From Campanula takesimana (lineage: Eukaryota > Streptophyta > Magnoliopsida > Asterales > Campanulaceae): DNA of 64,000 nt. The stretch spans positions 62,001-126,000 of the forward strand of contig JAOWBW010001129.1 in assembly GCA_026119855.1 (NCBI GenBank), written 5' to 3'. The notes under the pieces are model-generated. The model ran no database searches and had not been told where the DNA came from. It saw only the letters and a program-made list of their open reading frames with translations. A program made the translations under genes and the position numbers. Position 1 is the stretch's first letter; every line of letters starts with the position of its first letter. Shown in pieces: positions 34,262-43,884 of this stretch.

Positions 34262-34599
34262 TGAACGAAGAATCACCTATAAAGGAAATAAGCATTAAGA
34301 GAAGACAGAAGAATGGGATGCAGAAAGAGAGAATGAGACACACGTTATATTTGAGAGAAAGAGAAAACCACTGTAATGTGTTCTCTGTGAGTCATTGTAT
34401 TTAAAGGAATAGTACCCTACCTTTACATGGAAGATAATCATTGATTAGAAAGTTATACTAATATCTTCCTAAATAACCTAAATATGTTATGTATAGTTAC
34501 AAACGATATCTCCTAATATATACAAAATATTCACAAAAATATGTCTACAAGATGGAGTATATATCGGCCTAAGAGTGCGGGACAAGAGTCTTGCTTTCA
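34262..34599 (-). repeat. Copia 3' LTR
   Basis: Plus-strand ends TGAACGAAGAATCACC and CTTGCTTTCA. Compared with the other LTR I count by eye about 15 substitutions and one 2-bp indel. Confidence 0.92.
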
Positions 34600-37500
34600 C
34601 CCCCCCTCAAGTGAATCGGAGTTGTGTGGAGATGAAGCTTGCTAGACAGTAGAGTGAACCGAGGACTAGCAAGACTTTTCGTGAAGACGTCTGCTAGTTG
34701 GTCTGTGGAGGCGATGTGGTGGAGAAGAATAAACCCGCAATGGTGAAGCTCTCTGACAAAGTGTAGGTCGATCTCAATGTGACGGGTACGCGCATGGAAG
34801 ACCGGGTTATTGGACATGTGAAGAGCGAAAATGTTATCACATAGTAGAAGTGGAGGGGATAACGGAATGCCAAGCTCTCTAAACAAGTACGAAAACCACC
34901 GAACTTCAGCGGCCGTCGATGCTAAAGCTCTATATTCCGCTTCACTGCTAGAGCGGGACACAACGTGTTGTTTCTTTGCGGTCCAGGCAACCAGATTGGG
35001 TCCGACAACACACATGCACAAGTTGTGGATCGTCGGTCATCGGGAGAACCGGCCCAATTTGCAACGCAAAAAGCAACAATGGAGGTGTCGGGAGATCGGT
35101 GAAATGATAGACCGAGATGAACTGTGCCTTTGAGAAAACGAAAAATATGTTTCACGGCCTGAAGATGTGAGGTACGAGGAGAGTGCATGAATTGACACAC
35201 TTGATTAACCGCAAATGACAAGTTCGGTCTGGTGAGAGTAATATACTGTAAACCCCCAACCATACTACGGTACAGAGATGCATCAGGTAGTGGATCACCA
35301 TCATTGGCAGTAAGATGAAGGCCGGGAGAAAGAGGAGTAGGCGCCGGTTTACTGAGTTGCATGTTGAATTTGTGAAGAAGGTCGGAAGCATACCGTGACT
35401 GATTCAGTTGCATGTGAAGTTTAGTACGATTAGCTTCGATGCCTAAGAAGAAACTGAGAGGGCCTAGCCGGCGACTTTCAAATGTAGAGCAAATGGAGTC
35501 CAGAACTTGGTTAACTGCAGTGGAGCTAGAACCAGTGACAAGAATGTCATCAACGTATACAAGAATGGCAATTGTAGTCACTCCATTGTGACGAATGAAT
35601 AAGGACGAATCGGCCTGGATGTTGAAGAAACTGAGAGTGAGGAAAAACTCGTGGAGGCGGTGAAACCATGCTCGGGGTGACTGTTTGAGTCCATAGAGAG
35701 CTTGATGAAGGCGGCATACATGGTATGGCTGGGTAGGATCGATTAACCCTAGAGGCTGGGACATGTAAACTTCTTCCGTAAGAATCCCATTAAGGAAGGC
35801 ATTACGGACATCAAGTTGTTCAATAGGCCAATCCCTCGAGTGAGCTAAGGAGAGAATTGTGCGAATAGTTGCCGGTTTAATCACCGGGCTAAAAGTTTCG
35901 TCGTAATCAACTCCTTCATGTTGGGTATAACCTTGGGCTACGAGGCGAGCTTTATATCGCTCTAGGGAGCCGTCTGCCTGACGTTTAACCTTGTAGATCC
36001 ATTTGCTACCCACCACATTATGATTAACAGGAGATGGAACGAGAGACCATGTGCCATTTTTACGGAGAGCAACAATTTGCTCACTCATAGCCTTTTGCCA
36101 ATGTTCGAAGTGAGCAGCTTGTTTGAACGTTCGTGGTTCAAAGAATAGAGAACTAACTGCAGTAGCATGTAGGCCAAAGTGGTGCGGTGATGTAGCAGCA
36201 GAAAATGCCCATGTGTGCGCAAGATCAACAAAAAAAACGAGGCCGGAAGATACCTGCTTTAGCTCTTGTGATCATGGGATGAGTACTCTGAGGTGCCGTA
36301 GTGGGAGGTGAAGAAAAAACACTCTCAGATGGTAAGGGAAAGTGTTCAATCTGGACTGGGAGTGGAGAATGTCCAGAACCAAGACTTGCTGTAGCCGAAT
36401 CTGGTGAAGTTGCTGGTTGTGGCGAGTCCATGACATTTGGGTCTAATCTGGAAGGTCCAAGAGAGGAGAGTAATGGACTGGATGGAATAGGTGTGGGCCG
36501 GTCTGCATAGGCAGGACTAGGCGGCACATTAGTGCTAGAAGGATGGCAGTCTGTGGTTGGAGTAGTGGGCCTAGGAGAGGCAATTGGGCCGAATGAAGCA
36601 GGTGGACCAGCCGTGGAAAGCATGGGCCCGGAAGCTGCTGGAACTGCAAAATTGTAAGGTGGAGGCCCAGGAGACGGCTGATGAAGTGCTGTAGAAAAAG
36701 TTTTAGCCACATGAAAGAAATGGTTTTCATCAAACAACACATGTTGAGAAATATACATTGGGACGTATGAGGATCAAAACACCTGTACCCTTTACGAGTC
36801 AAGTCATAGCCCAAGAAAATATAAGGGGTGGACTTTAGCATGAGCTTATGACTGTTGTATGGGACCAAGTTGGGAGAACATGTACATCCAAATGTTTTGA
36901 GAAAACGGTAGTCGGGGACTCGTTTCCACAGCTTCTCATAAGGGGAGACATATCGAAGTTGTCTCATGGGCAACCTGTTAATGAGAAAGACTGCAGTTGA
37001 AAATGCTTCAAGCCAAAAGTTGTTTAGGAACCCTAGATTGAGCAAGTAAGCATAGACCCATTTCCACAATATGTTTATGTTTTCGCTCAACGACCCCATT
37101 TTGTTGTGGAGTATATGGACAAGATGTGCGATGTTGAATTCCATGTGTGGCTAAAAAAGATGCAAACTGACGGTTAATAAACTCAGCCCCTCCATCAGTC
37201 TGTATGGTCTTAATAGTGTGAATGACAGATATCTTTCTAGTTAGTTGATTCTCAATGAGAGCCTTAAAATCAAAAAATACGGGAAAGACATCAGATTTAC
37301 GAAATAATGGGTACAACCACACATAACGCGAGAAGTCATCAACAATAGAAAGATAATACTTATAACCATAAAATAAAGTAACATGGGATGGTCCCCAAAC
37401 ATCCAAATGAAGTAAATCCAAAGGTTTTGCAAAATTAAAAGATCTAGGCTGAAAACGGGAGATTACAAGATTTGCCTAACGGGCAAACATGACACATCTC

Positions 37501-39990
37501 TTTATTTGTAATGGGACCGTTAACCGGTAACCAAATTCTATTGACTAATGACTGAAAGTCTGAGGGGATGGGTGACCCAACCGGGCATGCCACGTGGTGG
37601 AAGAAGCACGTTCCTCAATTAACGCCAATGAGTTCAAACGAGAATTGGGGACGAAGGACAAGGTGTAGAGATCTCTTGTATTATTGCCAGAAAGAGTGAC
37701 CCTCTTGGTACGATTGTCCTTCACACAAAACCCAAAAGCAGTTAGTTCAAAGAAACAATCATTGTCTAAGCAAAATTTGCGAATTGAAAGTAATGATCGA
37801 CTGACTTTTGGAACATGAAGAATAGTGTTCATGACAAATGTGTGATTATTGACAGAAAATTGGGTAGACCCTACGTTAGCTATATGAATAGAGGAACCAT
37901 TAGCAACGACAATATGATCATTACCTGAGTATGGGGAGTATTGTTGCAGAACACCGAGTTGGATGTCATGTGATCCGTCGCTCCGGAATCAAGAACAAAC
38001 GAGACGGGATCCATGGGTGAAGAACTTGTATGTTGAGGACTGCTACTCGGATAATTTTGGGCATTGTAAGCAAAGTTTCCACGCTGGTAGCATGTATCAG
38101 CTTCATGACCCGTCTTCCTGCAGATTTGACAAACAACGGTAGTGGGATCGTGGCTCAGGAACGGATTGGGAGGTGTATATGGAATAGTAGCAGCAGGAGC
38201 AGCCGGTCGGTTAGAATGAGTGTTTGGCTGGAAGTGGGGTGGCTGAAAGTGGGGCAGGAATGGAAGAATTCCACGACCCGTGTTCCTGTTTTTGTTTCGG
38301 TTGTTATTTCGACGGCCACTACTACGATTATTGTTAGGTAAGAAGAAAAAATTGTCCGAATGGTTTGGAGTAGTAGGGCGAACACCCCCTTGGGGAGGTG
38401 GTTGTGGTGAGGCTGAAGAAGGGGTGTGGGTTTTCTCGGGTTCTTTAGTGGCAGCCATGGCACTTAAAGGGGTTTGGGAGTGGTGGGAAAACTTCTATTG
38501 GAGTGCTTCTTCTTGGAGAAGAAGATCCTTGAGATCCTCGATAGTGGTGCTACCCTTAGAATTTTGGGTGGTTATGAATTCTTTGTAGGTATGGCCCAAC
38601 CCGCCTAGGATCCTACTACGAAGGGTTTGGGTTGACACGGCCTCACCGGCTCGAGCTAGGGAATGGGATAGGGTTTTGGCACGGAGGATATACTCTTAAA
38701 TTGACATGCCAGGGGTGAGAGTGAGATCATGGAGTTCTTCTTGCAGTTTTTGGATGTGAATGGTGGAGGCAACACCAAATTCTTTGGCTAAGAGATCCCA
38801 AGCCTCGGGAGTGGTGAGACAAGGGTTGACATGAGGCTGGACTTCGGCAGTGACAATGGCTTTAATCCATCCTAAGACAAAGCGAGAGGTGTGAGTAAAG
38901 GCTTCGTATGCCGGATTTGGTTTCTTTGGATTGGTGTCATCAGATAGGGTTTTAGGAGGTGGGACTTTTTTCAGTGACAACCAGGGGCGGATCTTGTAGT
39001 GTGCCTACCATTGCCCAGGCAATGGTAAAAAAAAAAAAAAAAAAATTTACATTTTGAGTAAATAAGTTCATAACTGTGCGCCTAGATTACATAATCTTTA
39101 GGTAGCTTAGTTGGTTGAGATGTTAGTTTTTTTGCCAAGTGACATGGGTTCAACTCCCACTAGTTGCAAATAGTTTCCAATTTTTTTTAAAAAAACTCTA
39201 ATAGGTGAGCTTTCTTCAAAGTTTTTGTAAAATTCTTTTGATACCACTTAAAAATATTTTTTCCCTCTACTATGATTTTCTTTTTAAAAACATCAATGTA
39301 AAAAAAAAAGTTAAAAAAAATCTTAACCATCACTTTAACTGACATTAATATAAAATTTTGTAGTTGTTCATGACATAAGCTTTCTTGTTCAAATTCAAAA
39401 TAAATAAATAAATAAATAAAAATCTTGACCACTTATGTTTTTAAATTTGCTCATCATTTTCATTTCTATTTTGTCGATTTATCAACTATTATTGTGTGAA
39501 TGATTTTTTCTTTACTAGCTATTTTTAGAATGGAGCATCGACCTTTTCCAATAATTCCCAAAATTTTACTTAGGGTAAATTGCCTAAGTATTTTACTACC
39601 TCCGTCCCACTTGAAAAGGTTGAAGGTTGATATTCCTTTTTGAGTTGTCACATTTGAAGGGTAACTTTCGCCTTTAAGAAGCACTAATACCAGAGTACAC
39701 TAAAAAAAAAATTCGGGGGCACGGTATTTTTTTTTCCTCGCACAAAATAGGCAACACCAAATGTTTTAGTTTAGATCCGCCACTAGTGACAACATGGGTT
39801 AGGTAGTGTATCTCTAGCATGGATAGAAAAAGGGAACTCCAGTTCTGATAATTGTCATTTGTCAATCTGCAGTGATATAAGACTGAACATTAAATAGTGT
39901 CGAAAGACCATGTTTATTGTGAGACATGCTACTTTGCCCGGGATCGGTAGAAATCAGGGATTTGTTTGAGTTAGAAGAATCGTCACCCAT
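34569..39990 (-). pseudogene. Degenerate copia gag-pol polyprotein
   Basis: Minus-strand order: gag from a possible ATG at 39990 (LTNDNYQNWSSLFLSMLEI after a frameshift), interrupted by the hAT at 38982-39785, continuing as PNPAYEAFTHTSRFVLGWI (38696-38980); zinc knuckle CQICRKTGHEADTCYQR and protease VLDSGATDHMTS (37880-38458); integrase zinc-binding and core, TWHARLGHP and DGGAEFINRQF..TPQQNGVVERK (36443-37832); reverse transcriptase with SKWIYKVKRQADGSLERYKA and YVDDILVTG; RNase H region (SSSEAEYRALAS) to 34569. These are separate frames joined only by shifts, so no single polyprotein is made. Confidence 0.88.
38982..39785 (+). mobile_element. Non-autonomous hAT with tRNA-like module, inside copia gag
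   Basis: Perfect 8-bp duplication GTGACAAC (38974-38981, 39786-39793). Ends CAGGGGCGGATCT and AGATCCGCCACTA. It is 804 bp. At 39101-39167 it has GGTAGCTTAGTTGGTTGAG (D-arm/A-box-like) and TGGGTTCAACTCCCA (perfect T-arm-like hairpin). No transposase frame. Confidence 0.85.
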
Positions 39991-40246
39991 GACTTATAGT
40001 GATGCTCTTGATACCATGATAAAGTCTAAGGTTTCATCCCAAAACCAATTGGCAATGGGAGGAGTAGCCCAGGATCTTTATATAGTCAATGCTTAGCTAG
40101 TTAATTCCCGATGTGGGATAATTGTCTTTAACGCTCACGTGTAGCCGGGCTTTGCCAAGGCTTACAACGTGGACTTGTTACGGGTGACGCGGAGCAACAT
40201 CGTGGGCCGTTGGGCCTGCACGTGTAACGGGCCAGCTCTGATACCA

Positions 40247-40582
40247 TGAACGAAGAATCACATGCAAAGGAAATAAGCATTAAGAGAAGACAGAAGAATG
40301 GGATGCAGAAAGAGAGAATGAGACAGGTTATATTTGAGAGAAAGAGAAAACCACTGGAATGTGTTCTCTGTGAGTCATTGTATTTAAAGGAATAGTACCC
40401 TACCTTTACATGGAAGATAATCATTGATTAAAAAGTTATACTAATCTCTTCCTAAATAACATAAACATGCTATGTATAGTTACAAACGATATCTCCTAAT
40501 ATATACAAAATATTCACAAAAATCTGCCTACAAGATGGAGAATATCTCGACCTAAGAGTGCGGGACAAGAGTCTTGCTTTCA
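40247..40582 (-). repeat. Copia 5' LTR
   Basis: Partner of 34262-34599. The primer-binding site lies immediately to its left in plus coordinates (about 40235-40246). Confidence 0.92.
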
Positions 40583-40587
40583 GTAAC

Positions 40588-40847
40588 TTGACTTTACCAT
40601 CTCGTACATATATAAAGCTCAATGGAATAATTGGTGTTTGATGCAACGTACTGAGCCTCTATTATCAAATAATGCAACCTACTCACTAGTAACAGATATA
40701 TGAAACGTACTTTACTATCATTTATCAAATAATGCAACCTACTCAAAACACATTAAATCATCGTCAACCAATATTCGACTTCTATCATCATCGTTCTTTA
40801 TCATTGAGTGTAATTGAGGAAACCCAGATCTAAGATATTGAAACCCA

Positions 40848-40878
<31 letters not shown>

Positions 40879-41085
40879 AGTTCCTCCTTTTTGTTGCCTG
40901 GGTTGATAATACTGGTGTGATTCAATGAGGATTGTTAAAGAAACGTTTTGTTAGTTTTTTAACGAAAGTTTACATTTTTTGGATTATTAAAGAAACGTTT
41001 TGTTAGGTTTTTTTAACGAAAGTCATACTTCTGTTAGAATTTTTAACGGCGTTAGAAAAAAAATTGTACATTTCATTATTTGATA
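40588..41085. other. Intergenic, AT-rich
   Basis: A short direct repeat ATCAAATAATGCAACCTACT at about 40667 and 40727, and a poly(T) run at about 40851-40872. Nothing else supported. Confidence 0.45.
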
Positions 41086-41303
41086 CTCCCTCCGTCCCAG
41101 CTCACTTGAGACTTTTTGACCAAAATTAGTCAACTTAAGGTCGGTTTGACCAACACTTTATAGAAATATTTATGATCCGAATAAAAATTAAAAAAATGTA
41201 AAATGATCACCATTAAAAATCCTCTCAATAACAATTTTTTGAATTTTTTTTTGGAACATAAATATTTCTATAAAAATTAAAAAAATGTATAATACGGAGT
41301 GAG
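41086..41303. mobile_element. Stowaway-type MITE
   Basis: Left end CTCCCTCCGTCCCAGCTCAC and a decayed right end AATACGGAGTGAG. Inverted TTTGACC and ATAAATATTTCTATAAA blocks lie inside. Confidence 0.6.
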
Positions 41304-41497
41304 CTTCCAAATAATATAATGTAGATAACCACATCTTTTCTCATTGTGAATGTAAGTAACCTATTTTTCATGCGATTGAAAAAAAAAACACTATTTGAAA
41401 TAAGTCAACAAATAGCAATTTGTTTCCATTTAAAGCAACTCCGTTCATAAACATGCAAGATAGTCGATTTCCCCCATTTTTTAAAAGGGAAATAATA

Positions 41498-41640
41498 AAG
41501 TTATAAAAAATGGCTACAAAATGTGGCTTACAAAATGAGGTGTCATAATTGTATTGACGTTTTTAATATGAGTGTGTCAGGTCCACTATCGATGTGGCCA
41601 ATAAAATATCGTCACCGCACCTTATATCCATCATTTTCTA
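41498..41640. mobile_element. Decayed copy of the GGGGCACAAA MITE family
   Basis: Shares GGTCCACTATCGATGTGGCC and AATAAAATATCGTCACC with the copies at 15453 and 42656 but has lost the terminal sequences. Confidence 0.6.
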
Positions 41641-42059
41641 AACTTCTTTTGTAATAAGATATTCCCTTTTTCTAATTCTAAGTCCATTCAAGTGTGCGTT
41701 CTTAAATCCTGGTAAGCCCTCACACGTGTCAGCTAAACACAACACTTCACCAACCAACAAAATGACAAATATGGGCCATAAATGCCTACGATAATCAACC
41801 GCACTAAAATCAGAAAGTTGAAGGGATAAGAGTTGGTGTGCAATTAGTCCCACCAACCATTGTCTTCACTAACCTTTTTCCCCTCTCACTCTTCTTTTCT
41901 TAATTTCTTTCTAATTATCCTAATCTCTCTTTCCTTTCTCTCTTTTTTTTTTTTTCTTGACTCATCCTGAAAACCATCGCAATAGGGTGGATTGGGTGAA
42001 CCTGTAGCACTACCATCCCCAAAATAAGAGCCGAATTCAACTGGTCGTCTAGTGTACAG

Positions 42060-42363
42060 TAGGGATGGCCAAACGAACCGGAAAACTGGACCGGAACAGG
42101 ACTGGAAAAGCCTGGAACCGGAGCAAACCGGGGAGTAAATCGGAACCAGAGTAACCGGAACCGCCATTCATCCGGGCCGGTTACGGTTCACATAAATGGC
42201 GAACCGGAACCGGACCGAAAATCCCTTGTTTTTCAATAATTTTAAGGGGGGACCGGAGCCGTACCGGAACCGGATTGTGCCAACCGGAACCGGAACCGGG
42301 GTAAGCACGGACCGGTTCAGGGTCACATATTTGCCGAACCGGAACTGGTTTTGGCCATCCATA
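42060..42363. mobile_element. CCGGAAC-rich miniature hAT
   Basis: Ends TAGGGATGGCCAAAC and the inverse of TATGGATGGCCAAAAC. 8-bp duplication GTGTACAG / GTGTACAA with one mismatch. The interior is packed with GAACCGG units in both orientations. 304 bp. Confidence 0.75.
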
Positions 42364-42655
42364 GTGTACAATTTAAAAATCATTTTTATTTTTATTTTTT
42401 TAAGAATAGGCTAAATTTTTTAGAATGCTCTACATGAAAACTCTTAACTGATACACTTAATTAGCAAAATGTTGTTTTTTTTCCACTCTATTTTAGACGC
42501 ACCGCTTTACCCGAAAAACCTAAAATGAATGTAAAACTCGAAAGTATCGTCAGTACCGTTTTGTTAAATTAGTTCGTTAAATTAGTTCGTTAAATTAGTC
42601 CTTCCACACAAATTTCTAGTAAAAGGTCTTTTATTCTTCACTATATTTAATTTTT

Positions 42656-42836
42656 GAATAATACTAGGGGCACAAAAAACTTACAAAACTTACTCACAAA
42701 ATCTTAAGTGTAATAATGTAATTGGCGTTTTTATTTAGAGTGTGGCGGATCCATTATCGATGCAACCAATAAAATATCGTCACCTCATATTGTGAGCAAG
42801 ATTTTGTGAACTTATTTTGTGCCCTTAGCATTGCTC
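42656..42836. mobile_element. MULE-type MITE (GGGGCACAAA family), copy 2
   Basis: Ends GAATAATACTAGGGGCACAA and the inverse of GAGCAATGCTAAGGGCACAA. Flanks TTTAATTTTT / TTTAATTTTA look like a 9-10-bp duplication. 181 bp. Interior matches copy 1 closely. Confidence 0.8.
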
Positions 42837-42874
42837 TTTAATTTTAGGTTGTATAATCCAATCCAATAATGATA

Positions 42875-43118
42875 CTACCTATGTCCTTAAATGAGTGTCC
42901 AAATTTTATTTTATTTTAAGAGACTTTGAAAATCTCAACTTTGTGTAGCAAAGATTCATATATAATCTTGTAATCTCCTTTCCAAACATTTAGTTTTGCA
43001 CGTATAAAGAAATCGGTGAAAAAAATTCGAAAAAAGGACAAAGTTATGTTTAAAAAAAAACACTCATTTTGAGATAAAATTTTCTTGAAAATTGACACTC
43101 ATTTAGGGACAGAAGGAG
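42875..43118. mobile_element. Stowaway-type MITE
   Basis: CTACCTATGTCCTTAAATGA and inverted TCATTTAGGGACAGAAGGAG, flanked by TA. Same family as the element at 57217. It ends about 110 bp upstream of the AC-element of the HCT promoter. Confidence 0.75.
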
Positions 43119-43230
43119 TACAAGGCAGTAGGATGGTAGTGTGGCAAAGACCATTTTACCCTAGATTATAACTAACGAATACCATAGCCCAATTGGCAGG
43201 CCACCAATCTGATCGACTCTTTCTGGCAGC

Positions 43231-43262
43231 GGTAGGTGGCTTACTTAGTCCATTATATATTT
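43231..43262 (+). promoter_or_regulatory. HCT core promoter: AC element and TATA-like box
   Basis: GGTAGGT at 43231-43237 is the inverse of ACCTACC, the AC-I element bound by MYB regulators of phenylpropanoid genes. A TATATATT box follows at 43254. Spacing is consistent with a start near 43285, but this is inference from motifs. Confidence 0.45.
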
Positions 43263-43419
43263 GCTCAAAAATCTGATTAAAAAAAACAGGGCCATCACAG
43301 AAACTTTTGCTTTTGTTTTCAACCCTCTTCAACCAAATCATCACCAAATTTGTTCATAATCCAACCCCAACCCCAATCTCTTCATCATTTCCTCAATCAC
43401 ATTCTGCATTTTCTCCCAG

Positions 43420-43858
43420 GTAATCCTCCTTTCTTCATTCTTCTTTTTTTTTGATTCTTTGCCCATTTCCATGTTTATTATTTTCCCTTTTCTGATAGTA
43501 GAGCTATTTATCGATCAACTATCAATTATTTTTTATTTTTTTTCCTTTTACGCTTATGCTTAATTAGTACCAGTAATTATCTCATTATGACAAACTCCAA
43601 AAGTCCTTTTAATTTTTAGTAGGAATTTTATGAAAAGAATGGAGTATTTAATTTTCCTTCGATTTTCGATTGGCTGTATTAATGGAAAAGAACGAAAGAG
43701 GCTTAGTTGGGGTTTAATGTACAGCTAAAAAGGCGACCCTAATTAATTTGAAAATTCGCTTTTCAATTAATTCTGGTTGATGTTCAGCCAACCAATTAGG
43801 ATCATTTCCGTTTAAAGTCAAATCGGTCTAAAACATGATTCCACAAAATTAATTGCAG
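43420..43858 (+). other. Inferred 5'UTR intron of HCT gene
   Basis: Donor CTCCCAG|GTAATC at 43419/43420 and acceptor AATTGCAG|TTAATC at 43858/43859, 26 bases before the ATG. Confidence 0.5.
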
Positions 43859-43884
43859 TTAATCAGATTCAACGAACGTTAGAG

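Larger units (their letters stand above)
34262..40582 (-). mobile_element. Ty1/copia LTR retrotransposon
   Basis: Complete structure: 5-bp duplication GTAAC (34257-34261, 40583-40587), LTRs at 34262-34599 and 40247-40582 beginning TG and ending CA, primer site TGGTATCAGAGC (initiator tRNA-Met) right after the 5' LTR, and a G-rich polypurine tract (GAGGGGGG) right before the 3' LTR. The element is transcribed on the minus strand. A hAT element interrupts its gag region. The coding region is broken by several shifts. Confidence 0.93.

Noticed and set aside
36123..36510. Plus-strand frames
   Set aside because: They run antisense to the copia polyprotein and have no domain likeness.
39101..39167. 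Possible functional tRNA gene
   Set aside because: T-arm hairpin is good, but acceptor and anticodon stems are missing and it lies inside a hAT element.
42196..42414. 72-aa frame rich in RNRTE
   Set aside because: Translation of the GAACCGG array of a miniature hAT.
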